Assembly: GCF_013285155.1 (NCBI RefSeq)
Contig: NZ_JABTEL010000006.1
Coordinates: forward strand, 171,001 to 235,000
Length of the DNA: 64,000 nt
Origin: Winogradskyella undariae
Lineage (GTDB): Bacteria; Bacteroidota; Bacteroidia; Flavobacteriales; Flavobacteriaceae
Reading direction: 5' to 3'
Shown here: in pieces, positions 17,022-26,045 of the stretch
Numbering within the stretch: position 1 is the first letter of the stretch
Layout: each line of letters starts with the position of its first letter
The notes under the pieces: generated by a model
What the model was told of the DNA's origin: nothing
Seen by the model: only the letters and a program-made list of their open reading frames with translations
Databases searched by the model: none
Made by a program: the position numbers and the translations under genes

Positions 17022-17822
17022 ATGAAGCCTATTAAGCTTTTAATTATTTTATTATGTTGTATTGTGGTGTCCTCTTGTATTCCACATAAAGATACGGTTT
17101 ACTTACAAATAAAGGAAGATGCTTCCAATGATAGTATTGTAAATAACCTTACAGAAATTCAGAAACCCTACCGTATTCAAGTTAATGATATTTTGAACAT
17201 AAGAGTGAAAGCGCTTGATCAAGAAACGGTATCAATATTAAACCCAACAGGTGATGGCGATTTAAATGCAAGTAGTGCAGAGCGTGCTTATTTTGATGGC
17301 TTTACGGTAGATGTGCATGGGAATGTTAGAATACCAACCTTAGGGTATTTAAATGTGTTAGGGTTTACCACAGAAGAAATTGAAAATCTTATTGAAGCCA
17401 AGTTACTTGATGAGCAATTTAAAGAAACTGCTAATATTTTTGTAACTGTAAAATTAGCAGGCTTACGTTACACCGCCAATGGAGAGGTAGGGTCGCCAGG
17501 AAGTAATGTGTTATTTTCAGAACGTGTTAATATATTTGAAGCTATCGCTAATGTGGGTGAAATCCCTGTGACAGGAAATAAAAAAGATGTTTTAATTATC
17601 AGGCAATATCCTCAAGGACAAAAAATACACCATTTAGATTTAACAGATATAAAAGTGATGCAGTCTCCATATTATTATATACAGCCTAATGATATAATTT
17701 ATGTGAAGCCATTAAAGCAAAAATCTATAGGGACGGGGGAAACAGCATTGTCTAGTATAACTGCTATCGCCTCTATACTTTCTTTAATTACTACAGCCGT
17801 ATTACTTTATTCTAGATTATAA
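17022..17822 (+). CDS. Wza-like polysaccharide export outer-membrane lipoprotein
   Basis: 266-residue polysaccharide biosynthesis/export protein forming the periplasm-to-surface channel for capsule or EPS. The signal peptide ends in a lipobox with C19 (VVSSC), so it is a lipoprotein. The Poly_export domain spans roughly 45-150 (PYRIQVNDILNIRVK, VDVHGNVRIPTLGYL) and an SLBB-like domain follows (NGEVGSPGSN). A hydrophobic C-terminal helix (about 238-262) may span the outer membrane. An in-frame GTG at 16980 would put the signal peptide internally and is rejected. It is the first gene of the locus, 6 bp before the Wzc-like gene. Confidence 0.92.
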   Translation: MKPIKLLIILLCCIVVSSCIPHKDTVYLQIKEDASNDSIVNNLTEIQKPYRIQVNDILNIRVKALDQETVSILNPTGDGDLNASSAERAYFDGFTVDVHGNVRIPTLGYLNVLGFTTEEIENLIEAKLLDEQFKETANIFVTVKLAGLRYTANGEVGSPGSNVLFSERVNIFEAIANVGEIPVTGNKKDVLIIRQYPQGQKIHHLDLTDIKVMQSPYYYIQPNDIIYVKPLKQKSIGTGETALSSITAIASILSLITTAVLLYSRL

Positions 17823-17828
17823 TTACCT

Positions 17829-20309
17829 ATGAGAGATTACGACGAAATGGATGACCAAGACTCACAAAGCATGAGTTTTGACTTTAGAGGTTTTCTTTTT
17901 AAAGTCTTAAACCTTTGGAAATTTGTATTGATTTGCATTGGAGTTGCTATACTAATCGCTTATTTTATTAATGCAAGACAGCAAAATGTGTACCGCTTAG
18001 ATTCATTAATTTCTGTAGATAACGATCAGAATCCATTTTTTACGGCCAATACTAGTATTTCCTTTAATTGGGGTGGTGTTTCGGGTAAAGTTGGTAAAAT
18101 AATGACCGCGATTAAAACGCGGACTCATAATGAAATAGTAGTCGATTCTCTTAAGTATTACATGGATTATTTAGAGGAAGGCAAGTATCGTAAAATAGAT
18201 ATTTATAAGAGTGCTCCTTTTGAGTTTGTTATTGATAAATCTAAAGGACAGGTCCTTAATTATCCCGTAGGAATTCGTTTTATAAATGCAAACGAGTTTG
18301 AAGTTTTTACAGCTTTTGAAGAGACAAGAGCCACTGCTCAGAGTTATGGCGATAAATCAAAGTCTAGTATTACGGTTCCAAGTGGAGCGTTTAAAAAAAG
18401 GTATAAAAGTGGTGAGCTAATTACTTTGCCATTTCTTAATGGTCGCATAGTCGTTAAACCCCTACAGAATATAAAACCAGAAGCTGAATATTTTCTTCAG
18501 TTTAGTAATTTTGATGGTGTTGTTAATACTTATAAATCAGCCATTACTATTGGGACTTATTCTGAGTCCTCTTCTAATATTCTAAGACTGCAATTAACAG
18601 GGCATAACAAAGCTAAAATTGTAGATTTTTTAAATGCGACTTCTACAATTTTAAGTGAGACTGAATTGGAACGTAAAAACTTGTATGCTACTAATACTAT
18701 TAAATTTATAGACAGTAGTTTGGCGGCTGTAAATACAAATCTTAAAGATTTTACAGACGAGATGAATGCATTTCGTAGTGAAAATAAGGTTTTTGATGTC
18801 AGTTCTGAAATCGCTCAGATTTCAGATGAATTACGCCAATTAGAATTAGAAAAACAAAATGAAGAATCTAAGCTCGATTATTTAGGGAATCTTGAGGTTT
18901 ATTTAAATACAAAAACCGATTATACTAATATTGCCGCGCCGACGAGTGTTGGTATAGAAGAAGGGAATGTACTTAGTGGTGTTTCTAAAATTGTGACTTT
19001 AGCAGCAGAACGTCAAAATTTAGAATACACAACGAAAGAAGGCTCAGGGCTTTTTAAAGAGTTAGATCGCCGTATTGATTCTGAAAAAAATGTATTGCTA
19101 GAAACGATAAATGCAACAAAACGAACTATAGGTGTACGTATAGGGACTTTAAATCGTAATGCGGCTAATTTAGAATCTAAGTTAAGTGGTTTGCCAGAAG
19201 ATGAACAACAATTTTTAAAGATTCAAAGGCAATTAGATATGAGTCAAGAGGCTTATAATATTTATATGGCCAAACGTAGTGAGGCAGCTATCGTTAAAGC
19301 GGCTAATATTTCTGATCTTGGTATTGTAGATGAAGCTAAAGATATCGGAGGTGGTTTAATAGGCCCTAATAAGAGTCTTAATTATATGATGGGCCTAATG
19401 CTCGGTTTCTTCATTCCTATGTTTTTAGTTTTTATCGTGTATTTGTTAGATAATACCATTCATGGTTCTGATGAGATTACACGGATGTCTAAAATTCCGA
19501 TACTAGGTTTGGTCGGGAAGTACCGCTACAAGAATAACTTGGTGGCTTACGAGAAACCTAAATCTGCAGTAGCAGAATCTTTTAGAGCCATACGATCGAG
19601 TTTGCAGTTTATTTTTAAAAACCAGAGAACAGAAGAGAGTTTGGCACATACGTTAATGGTTACTTCTTCTGTCAGTGGGGAAGGGAAGACGTTTACCTCA
19701 ATTAATGTTGCTACTGTCTATGCGCTTTCGGGTAAAAAGACCATTTTATTAGGTTTAGATTTACGGAAGCCAAAAATATTTGATGATTTTAATATTACAA
19801 ACGAGAAAGGGGTTGTAAATTATCTTATTGGTGATGGTACACTCGATGAAATTACAACACATACGCATATTGAAAATTTAGATATTATCACTTCAGGTCC
19901 TATTCCTCCAAACCCCTCTGAATTGTTAATGAGTGATCACATGAAAGAATTAATCACGACTCTAAAACAAGAATATGACGTGATTATTCTAGATACACCT
20001 CCTTTAGGTTTAGTAACGGATGCTTTAGAATTAACACAATATGCCGATGCTACTATTTTTATGGTACGCCTAGATTATACTAAAAAAGGGATGTTGCAAT
20101 TGGTTAATGCGAAGCAACGTACAGGAGAGCTTAAAAATGTGAATTTTGTTCTTAACTTCTATAGACATAAAAACAATAGCAATTACGGTTATGGCTATGG
20201 TTACGGCTATGGTTATGGCTACGGTTATGGCGTTTATGGTAATGCATATCATGAAAAAGATGATAATTCTATCTTTAAGAAGATAAAGAATTTTGTTAAG
20301 AAGATTTAA
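17829..20309 (+). CDS. Wzc-like polysaccharide co-polymerase / tyrosine autokinase
   Basis: 826-residue inner-membrane protein controlling capsule polymerisation and export. TM1 lies near 27-46, a large periplasmic Wzz/GNVR region with coiled coils spans about 60-500, and TM2 near 517-541. The cytosolic BY-kinase domain shows Walker A SGEGKT near 617, Walker A' LGLDLRKPK and Walker B VIILDTPPLG. The C-terminal tail, near 786-801, is eight consecutive Tyr-Gly dipeptides followed by VYG. Tail tyrosines are autophosphorylation sites in this family; phosphorylation cycling controls oligomerisation. It is co-transcribed with the Wza-like gene. Confidence 0.94.
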   Translation: MRDYDEMDDQDSQSMSFDFRGFLFKVLNLWKFVLICIGVAILIAYFINARQQNVYRLDSLISVDNDQNPFFTANTSISFNWGGVSGKVGKIMTAIKTRTHNEIVVDSLKYYMDYLEEGKYRKIDIYKSAPFEFVIDKSKGQVLNYPVGIRFINANEFEVFTAFEETRATAQSYGDKSKSSITVPSGAFKKRYKSGELITLPFLNGRIVVKPLQNIKPEAEYFLQFSNFDGVVNTYKSAITIGTYSESSSNILRLQLTGHNKAKIVDFLNATSTILSETELERKNLYATNTIKFIDSSLAAVNTNLKDFTDEMNAFRSENKVFDVSSEIAQISDELRQLELEKQNEESKLDYLGNLEVYLNTKTDYTNIAAPTSVGIEEGNVLSGVSKIVTLAAERQNLEYTTKEGSGLFKELDRRIDSEKNVLLETINATKRTIGVRIGTLNRNAANLESKLSGLPEDEQQFLKIQRQLDMSQEAYNIYMAKRSEAAIVKAANISDLGIVDEAKDIGGGLIGPNKSLNYMMGLMLGFFIPMFLVFIVYLLDNTIHGSDEITRMSKIPILGLVGKYRYKNNLVAYEKPKSAVAESFRAIRSSLQFIFKNQRTEESLAHTLMVTSSVSGEGKTFTSINVATVYALSGKKTILLGLDLRKPKIFDDFNITNEKGVVNYLIGDGTLDEITTHTHIENLDIITSGPIPPNPSELLMSDHMKELITTLKQEYDVIILDTPPLGLVTDALELTQYADATIFMVRLDYTKKGMLQLVNAKQRTGELKNVNFVLNFYRHKNNSNYGYGYGYGYGYGYGYGVYGNAYHEKDDNSIFKKIKNFVKKI

Positions 20310-20330
20310 TCTTGTTGAGAGTGAAGCGTG

Positions 20331-20399
20331 AAGAGTTAAGAGTTAGGAGTTAAGAGTTAAGAGTTAAGAGTTAAGAGTTAAGAGTGAAAAGTGAAAAGT
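20331..20399. repeat. AGAGTTA 7-bp tandem repeat after the Wzc-like gene
   Basis: About eight imperfect tandem copies of GAGTTAA directly after the kinase stop, ending in GTGAAAAGTGAAAAGTT. The following 20400-20578 is AT-rich; I see no intact gene in it. The same heptamer occurs at 46351. Confidence 0.8.
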
Positions 20400-20578
20400 T
20401 GAAAAATTAATGATGTTTTATTAAGTCGTTTAAATTTAATTTGGAATACTAACAACTTTGGAAAAAAGGATCTTACAGATAAAAAAGACATTTCATTATT
20501 GGATGGTCCTCTATAGGGGGCTTTAGGCGTGTTAATTTGATGATTAAATAAAGAAATGGTCAAGCAGAAATTTATATT

Positions 20579-20810
20579 CACCACCTCACCACATCACCAC
20601 ATCACCACCTCACCACATGACCACCTCACCACATCACCACATCACCACATCACCACCTCACCACATGACCACCTCACCACATCACCATTTCACCATCTCA
20701 CCACATCACCACCTCACCACATGACCACCTCACCACATCACCATTTCACCATCTCACCACATCACCATTTCACCACATGACCACCCCACCATATGACCAC
20801 CTCACTATCA
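20579..20810. repeat. CACCACAT/CACCACCT/CACCATTT minisatellite
   Basis: Roughly 230 bp of 8-bp units (CACCACAT, CACCACCT, CACCATTT, CACATGAC). It runs to within about 12 bp of the sugar-transferase ATG and supplies a spurious upstream in-frame ATG at 20793. It separates the Wza/Wzc pair from the biosynthetic genes. Confidence 0.88.
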
Positions 20811-20822
20811 AAACACCAAGCA

Positions 20823-21413
20823 ATGATAACTAAAAGACAACTTTATATAAAGCGTATTTTTGATAGCGTTGTCGTTCTGTTTTTTCTGCCTTTTTTCATT
20901 CTGCCCATTCTAATACTTGTTGTTATAGCGACTATAGATACAAAACAATGGGGGATTTATTCACAGCAACGTGTAGGTCAGCATGGTAAGCTTTTTAAGA
21001 TTTATAAAATTAGAACTTTAGATAATGGAGCGCATCAGCTTGGTCAGTTAGAGCGGGGTGCTTCACCTATTGGTGTTTTTTTAAGACGAACAAAACTTAA
21101 TGAATTGCCGCAATTGTATAATGTTTTAATAGGAGATATGAGTTTTGTGGGACCTCGACCAGATGTGTTAGGTTTTGCGGATCTTTTAGAGGGAAGTGAT
21201 CGTGTTATTTTAAAGGTGAAACCAGGAGTTACAGGTCCAGCAACTTTAAAATACAAGAATGAAGAACAATTATTGGCAGAGCAAGAAGATGCCGAATATT
21301 TTAATAAAACTGTTATTTGGACAGATAAGGTTAAAATCAATAAAAATTATGTACTTAATTACAGTTTTTACTTAGATTTGATTCTTATAGTAAAATCTAT
21401 TTTTAATATATGA
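20823..21413 (+). CDS. Initiating sugar-1-phosphate transferase (short, WcaJ C-terminal type)
   Basis: 196-residue monotopic phosphoglycosyl transferase that loads the first sugar phosphate onto undecaprenyl phosphate. One hydrophobic N-terminal segment (VVVLFFLPFFILPILILVVIA) is followed by the catalytic domain: KIYKIRT, FLRRTKLNELPQLYNVL, DMSFVGPRPD and KPGVTGPA. It lacks the four-helix and CoA-binding-like N-terminal half seen in the enzyme at 50015. The start at 20823 is chosen over an in-frame ATG at 20793 because the extra residues are encoded by the minisatellite. It overlaps the next gene by ATGA. Confidence 0.92.
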   Translation: MITKRQLYIKRIFDSVVVLFFLPFFILPILILVVIATIDTKQWGIYSQQRVGQHGKLFKIYKIRTLDNGAHQLGQLERGASPIGVFLRRTKLNELPQLYNVLIGDMSFVGPRPDVLGFADLLEGSDRVILKVKPGVTGPATLKYKNEEQLLAEQEDAEYFNKTVIWTDKVKINKNYVLNYSFYLDLILIVKSIFNI

Positions 21414-22705
21414 CACATTCAGAAGATAAAATTTCTATCATAGGCTTAGGCTATGTAGGACTGCCCTTAGCAGTAGAGTTTGCTAAAAAATTCTTTGTTG
21501 TTGGTTTTGATATTAATAAACAACGAATAGAAGAACTAAATGCAGGCGTTGATAAAACCTTAGAGGTTGATAATGAGGATTTAAAATCTGTTTTAACCAC
21601 AGACTTAAACGCAAGTAAAGGTTTATATGTTACCGATAATGTAGAAGCATTAGCAACGACTAATATTTATATTGTCACCGTACCTACGCCTACAGATGCT
21701 TTAAATAAACCCGTGTTTACACCGCTTATAAAAGCGAGTGAAGCGGTAGGTAAAGCATTATCTAAAAATGACATTGTTATTTATGAGTCTACGGTTTACC
21801 CTGGTGCAACAGAAGATATATGTGTGCCTATTTTGGCAGCCTTTTCGGGATTAAAATATAATGAAGACTTTTTTGCCGGATATTCTCCAGAACGTATTAA
21901 TCCGGGAGATAAAGAGCATACAGTAACTAAGATTTTAAAAGTAACGTCGGGTTCTACACCAGAAATAGCGCTAAGAGTTGATGCGCTTTATAAAAAAGTG
22001 ATTACTGCGGGGACACATTTAGCACCGACTATAAAAGTGGCTGAAGCTGCAAAAGTCATCGAGAATTCACAACGCGATATCAATATTGCTTTTGTTAACG
22101 AATTGTCTAAAATTTTTAGACTTTTAGATATTGACACTAAAGCTGTTTTAGAAGCTGCTGGTACGAAATGGAATTTCTTAAAGTTTTCACCTGGTTTAGT
22201 GGGAGGACACTGTATTGGTGTTGATCCTTATTATTTGGCACAAAAAGCGATTGAATCAGGATATAATCCTGAAATCATTTTAGCAGGTCGTAAAATGAAT
22301 GACAGTATGGGAGGCTATGTGGCCACCGAAACTGTTAAAATGATGATTAAAAAAGGAGCGACAATTAAAGGGTCTAAAGCACTTGTTTTAGGTATTACGT
22401 TTAAAGAAAATTGTCCAGATATTAGAAACTCTAGAGTGATAGATATTATTAAAGAACTTGAATCTTATGACGTTAATGTTGATGTTTATGATCCTTGGGC
22501 TTCAAAAGAAGAGGTGAAACATGAATATCATTTAGATTTAATAAATGATTTTGATGCTTTAAGTTCAGACTATGATGCCGTAATTTTAGCGGTATCTCAT
22601 CATAAGTTTTTAAAAATAGATATTACTCAATTAAAATCAAAAACAGGTGTTATTTTCGATGTAAAATCCTTACTACCAATAACAGCAATAGACGGAAGAT
22701 TATAA
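21410..22705 (+). CDS. UDP-N-acetylhexosamine 6-dehydrogenase (TviB/WbpA/WbpO type)
   Basis: 431-residue nucleotide-sugar dehydrogenase that oxidises C6 of a UDP-N-acetylhexosamine to the uronic acid using two NAD+. The N-terminal NAD motif is GLGYVGLP at 12-19 and the catalytic cysteine sits near 268 in VGGHCIGVDPYYL. TPTDALNKPVFTPL matches the TviB/WbpO group more than UDP-glucose dehydrogenases. The next gene, a WbpP/TviC-like 4-epimerase, completes the known two-enzyme route to UDP-GalNAcA. Start and stop overlap both neighbours (ATGA, TAATG), showing translational coupling. Confidence 0.9.
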   Translation: MTHSEDKISIIGLGYVGLPLAVEFAKKFFVVGFDINKQRIEELNAGVDKTLEVDNEDLKSVLTTDLNASKGLYVTDNVEALATTNIYIVTVPTPTDALNKPVFTPLIKASEAVGKALSKNDIVIYESTVYPGATEDICVPILAAFSGLKYNEDFFAGYSPERINPGDKEHTVTKILKVTSGSTPEIALRVDALYKKVITAGTHLAPTIKVAEAAKVIENSQRDINIAFVNELSKIFRLLDIDTKAVLEAAGTKWNFLKFSPGLVGGHCIGVDPYYLAQKAIESGYNPEIILAGRKMNDSMGGYVATETVKMMIKKGATIKGSKALVLGITFKENCPDIRNSRVIDIIKELESYDVNVDVYDPWASKEEVKHEYHLDLINDFDALSSDYDAVILAVSHHKFLKIDITQLKSKTGVIFDVKSLLPITAIDGRL

Positions 22706-23682
22706 TGTATAACACCCCATATCATAATACAGATTTATCATTATTTAGTTTTTTAATAACAGGGGGCGCAGGCTTTATTGGCTCTAATCTTGTTGAATAT
22801 TTATTAAAATATAAGGCCAAGAAAGTACGTGTTTTAGATAACTTCTCTAATGGGCATCGTGAAAACTTGGCCGAGTTTATAGAGCATCCAGCATTTGAAC
22901 TTGTAGAAGGAGATATTCGTGATTTAGAGACTTGTAAAAAAGCGATGGAAGGGATAGATTACGTCTCTCACCAAGCGGCGCTGGGTTCTGTTCCACGTTC
23001 TATTGAAGATCCTGCAACGACCAACGCGGTTAATATTTCGGGGTTTTTAAACATGATGATTGCTTTAAAGGATAGTTCTACTGTAAAACGTATGGTTTAT
23101 GCAGCGTCTAGCTCCACTTATGGGGATAGCAAAGCTTTACCAAAAGAAGAAAGTGAGATCGGAAAACCTTTATCGCCTTATGCGGTGACTAAATATGTTA
23201 ATGAATTATATGCAGATGTGTTTGGTACAACTTACGATACAGACGTTATTGGGTTGCGCTATTTCAATGTATTTGGTCCTAAACAGAGTGCTGATGGGGC
23301 TTACGCTGCCGTTATTCCTTTGTTTATGCAGGGGTTAAAAGATTATGAGTCTCCTAAAATTAATGGGGATGGAGAGCAGACTCGAGATTTTACGTTTATA
23401 GATAATGTAGTTCAAGCCAATGTAAAGGGGTTCTTTGCTTCAAAAGAAGCCAAGAATGAAGTTTTTAATGTAGCATGCGGAGAGCGTATTAGTATTAACT
23501 ATTTATGGGAGTCTTTGCGACTTGCTGCTGATTCTGAATTAAAAGTGCGTTATGGGCCTAACCGACAGGGAGATGTTAAAGATTCTTTAGCTGATATTTC
23601 TAAGGCCGAAAAATTATTAAATTATAAGCCACAGTATACTGTGCGAGAGGGGTTAGAAATTACTTGGAGTTATTTTAATTAA
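22705..23682 (+). CDS. UDP-N-acetylhexosamine 4-epimerase (WbpP/TviC type)
   Basis: 325-residue extended short-chain dehydrogenase/reductase. The NAD-binding GGAGFIGS lies near residue 20, SSSTYG supplies the catalytic serine/threonine, and YAVTK the Tyr/Lys pair. AALGSVPRSIEDP is characteristic of UDP-GlcNAc/GlcNAcA 4-epimerases such as WbpP and TviC. Together with the preceding dehydrogenase it should produce UDP-N-acetylgalactosaminuronic acid. It is coupled to the upstream stop by TAATG. Confidence 0.88.
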   Translation: MYNTPYHNTDLSLFSFLITGGAGFIGSNLVEYLLKYKAKKVRVLDNFSNGHRENLAEFIEHPAFELVEGDIRDLETCKKAMEGIDYVSHQAALGSVPRSIEDPATTNAVNISGFLNMMIALKDSSTVKRMVYAASSSTYGDSKALPKEESEIGKPLSPYAVTKYVNELYADVFGTTYDTDVIGLRYFNVFGPKQSADGAYAAVIPLFMQGLKDYESPKINGDGEQTRDFTFIDNVVQANVKGFFASKEAKNEVFNVACGERISINYLWESLRLAADSELKVRYGPNRQGDVKDSLADISKAEKLLNYKPQYTVREGLEITWSYFN

Positions 23683-23751
23683 CAGCTCTATTGATCTCTA
23701 TAAAACCTATAGCAACAATCTAAAATAAGACTATAATCTAAAATAAAAATA

Positions 23752-24675
23752 ATGACAAACATTTTAGTTACCGGTGGTGCAGGACAATTGGGGAGTGCAA
23801 TGGCTTTAAAATTGGCAAAGAAACCTAATGTTACTGTGGTTGTGATTGATAATCTTTCAACAGGTGATAAATCTAAGCTTCCAGACCTCGATAATATTAT
23901 TTTTATCAAAGCAGATGTGAATAATTATGATGATATCATATCTATTTTTGCGACTTATAAATTTAAGTATGTATTCCATTTGGCGGCTGTTGTTGGTGTT
24001 AAGCGTACATTAGAACATCCTATTACTGTTTTAGAAGATATTGAAGGTTTAAAAAATGTGTTATCATTATCAAAGAATTCTGGTGTAGAGCGTATTTTTT
24101 ATTCCAGTTCATCTGAAGTCTATGGAGAACCTTTTGAGATTCCACAGAATGAACAAACGACACCTTTAAATTCTAGATTACCTTATGCTATTGTTAAAAA
24201 TGTAGGTGAAGCTTTTTTTAAGGCTTACCAACAAGAATATGATTTAGATTATACCATTTTTCGTTTCTTTAATACTTACGGTCCAAAACAAAGTGATGAT
24301 TTTGTAATGCCGAGATTTATAAAACTAGCGTTAGCAAATGAGCCCATTCCTATTTATGGAAAAGGAGAACAAACACGTTCGTTTTGTTATGTTGATGATA
24401 ATATAGATACTTGTATTAAAACTTTAGATGAAAAGGCTTATGTAAATGATGTTCTCAACATAGGAAATGAAAATGAAATTAGTATTTTATATTTAGCTGA
24501 AAAAATTATAGAACTAACACAATCTAAATCTGAAATTGTGTTTCTACCTTCTTTAAAAGAAGGCGATATGACAAGAAGATGTCCAGATATTACTAAAATG
24601 AAAGCTTTATTAGGGCGTGATTTAGTGACTTTAGAAGAAGGAATTCTAAAAATGATAGCGCATTTTAGAGGATAA
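23752..24675 (+). CDS. NAD-dependent epimerase/dehydratase (SDR family)
   Basis: 307-residue nucleotide-sugar SDR enzyme: GGAGQLGS near 8-15, SSSSEVYG with the active-site serine, and YAIVK as Tyr/Lys pair. FNTYGPKQSDDFVMPRF and GKGEQTRSFCYVDD resemble UDP-glucuronate decarboxylases and dTDP-glucose 4,6-dehydratase relatives, so decarboxylation or epimerisation of a UDP-uronic acid is possible. The exact sugar cannot be told. It ends 9 bp before the DUF559-associated repeat array begins. Confidence 0.82.
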   Translation: MTNILVTGGAGQLGSAMALKLAKKPNVTVVVIDNLSTGDKSKLPDLDNIIFIKADVNNYDDIISIFATYKFKYVFHLAAVVGVKRTLEHPITVLEDIEGLKNVLSLSKNSGVERIFYSSSSEVYGEPFEIPQNEQTTPLNSRLPYAIVKNVGEAFFKAYQQEYDLDYTIFRFFNTYGPKQSDDFVMPRFIKLALANEPIPIYGKGEQTRSFCYVDDNIDTCIKTLDEKAYVNDVLNIGNENEISILYLAEKIIELTQSKSEIVFLPSLKEGDMTRRCPDITKMKALLGRDLVTLEEGILKMIAHFRG

Positions 24676-24684
24676 ACTTTTTAA

Positions 24685-24973
24685 CTCCCCTTTCTTTTCC
24701 TCGTGCCTCAGAAAATTCATTCCCCTCTTTGAAGGAAAGAGGGGAGCAGTGTTACAAGGATGTAATTGTGATTGTTTTGGTTACACAAAATTTTAGTTTT
24801 TAAACACGCTATTTTTTCAGCAGAGTAATCCTTCAAATCAATATTATTCTTTTTTATATAATTTATATTTAAATCCCAAATCAAAGCTCCTCCCTTTAGA
24901 AAAAGGGAGGTGGCTAAACCGCCAAAGAGGTTTAGACGGAGGGTTCCAAAAAGGTTTAGCCGCAGGGTTTTAG
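24685..24973. repeat. DUF559-associated long direct repeat, copy R1
   Basis: About 290 bp. It starts with CTCCCCTTTCTTTTCC, has a perfect hairpin CCCCTCTTT-loop-AAAGAGGGG, a conserved AT-rich middle (ACGCTATTTTTTCAGCAGAG then TAATCC), a second hairpin CCTCCCTTT-loop-AAAGGGAGG, and a GGTTTAG/GAGGGTT tail. Copies R2 and R3 follow at 25383 and 25709. R1 lies on the 3' side of the DUF559 gene. Confidence 0.85.
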
Positions 24974-24986
24974 TCTAACACCAATA

Positions 24987-25355
24987 CTATTTAGAACTAA
25001 AATTATTCTGTATTTCTTTTAAAACAGAAGGAAGAGCATCAAAAACCATCTTGTTTTCAAAACGGATAACTTTATAGCCTAGACTTTCTAAGTGCAAGGT
25101 TCTTTTTTTATCATATTCCTGTGCCTTTGGATTATTATGAACTTCTCCATCTAATTCAATAATCAATTTTTCTGAAGCACAGTAGAAATCTACGATGTAG
25201 TAATCCATACTGTGTTGCCTTTGAAAACGTCTATTACCTAATTGTTTTGATTTTAAATGTTTCCATAAATAGGCTTCTGCAGGTGTTAGTTTTTTTCTTA
25301 ATGCGCTTCTGTAATTTTGTAGTTCTTTTTTAGTATGTACTTTTTGTTTTGACAT
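24987..25355 (-). CDS. DUF559 endonuclease-like protein (Vsr/PD-(D/E)XK fold)
   Basis: 122-residue single-domain protein of the DUF559 family, related to very-short-patch-repair endonucleases. Visible family features: LTPAEAYLWKHLKSKQLGNR near 24-43, RRFQRQHSMDYYIVDFYC with the metal-binding D in IVDFYC, IIELDGEVH as the E-x-D element near residue 70, and a C-terminal YKVIRFENKMV strand. The fold suggests DNA cleavage; no substrate is known. It is the only minus-strand gene in this part of the locus and sits between two copies of a long direct repeat, where it accounts for the difference between the 326-bp and 698-bp repeat steps. Confidence 0.82.
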   Translation of the reverse strand: MSKQKVHTKKELQNYRSALRKKLTPAEAYLWKHLKSKQLGNRRFQRQHSMDYYIVDFYCASEKLIIELDGEVHNNPKAQEYDKKRTLHLESLGYKVIRFENKMVFDALPSVLKEIQNNFSSK

Positions 25356-25382
25356 GTATTAAAAGTAAGAAATATTTTTTAA

Positions 25383-25677
25383 CTCCCCTTTCTTTTCCTT
25401 CGTGCCTCAGAAAATTCATTCCCCTCTTTGAAAAAAAGAGGGGAGCTTTGTTTAGAGGCGTTTTTTTGTAATTATTTTGTTTACACTAAATTTTAGTTTT
25501 TTAGCACGCTATTTTTTACAGCAGAGTAATCCTTTAAAACCATATTATTCTTTTTTTTAATAACTTATAATTTAGTCCCAAATCAAAGCTCCTCCCTTTA
25601 GAAAAGGGAGGTGGCTAAACCGCCAAAGAGGTTTAGCCGGAGGGTTTGAAAAAGGTTTAGCCGCAGGGTTTAAGTTA
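25383..25677. repeat. DUF559-associated long direct repeat, copy R2
   Basis: Second copy, beginning 28 bp beyond the DUF559 start codon, with the same order: CTCCCC start, CCCCTCTTT hairpin with a longer A loop, AT-rich middle, CCTCCCTTT hairpin and GGTTTAGCCG tail. It is closest in sequence to R3 in its first half (both read GCTTTGTTTAGAGGCGT) and to R1 in its last half (AAACCGCCAAAGAGGTTTAG). Confidence 0.85.
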
Positions 25678-25708
25678 TATAATTCAGGTGTGATTAGTGT
25701 TTTTTGAA

Positions 25709-25991
25709 CTCCCCTTTCTTTTCCTCGTGCCTCAGAAAATTCATTCCCCTCTTTGAAAAAAAGAGGGGAGCTTTGTTTAGAGGCGTCTTTTTATAATTAT
25801 TTTAATAACAAGAGCTTTTAGTTTTTTAGCACGCTATTTTTTACAGCAGAGTAATCCTTTAAAACCATCTTATTCTTTTATAGTTCATTTATGTTTTAAT
25901 CCAAAATTAGCTCCTCCTTTTAGAAAAAGGGAGGTGGCTAAACTGCTGGAGAAAGTTTGGACGGAGGGTTTGGCTTTTTGTTTAGAGCGAG
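25709..25991. repeat. DUF559-associated long direct repeat, copy R3
   Basis: Third copy, 326 bp after R2, more diverged at its 3' end (AACTGCTGGAGAAAGTTTGGA). It ends at the proposed -33 element of the Wzm gene (25992-25995), so the downstream operon may draw its promoter from the repeat boundary. Confidence 0.82.
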
Positions 25992-26014
25992 TTTTAGATT
26001 CTTAATGGAATTAC

Positions 26015-26022
26015 TATATTTA
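26015..26022 (+). promoter_or_regulatory. Promoter-like element before the Wzm gene
   Basis: TATATTTA resembles the Bacteroidota -7 element, with TTTT at 25992-25995 exactly 19 bp upstream, the same spacing as at 16992. It lies 24 bp before the TTG start at 26046 and would make the export and glycosyltransferase genes independent of the upstream operon. Confidence 0.5.
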
Positions 26023-26045
26023 CCCAATCAAAAAAAAGACTAATA

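Noticed and set aside
20070..20252. Minus-strand ORF of repeated ITVAIT-like residues
   Set aside because: It is the reverse reading of the (YG)8-coding tail of the Wzc-like kinase.
20556..20780. ORF of His/Thr/Ser/Pro repeats (HHITTSPHDHLTTSPHH type)
   Set aside because: It is a direct translation of the CACCACAT-type minisatellite, which is open in several frames by composition.
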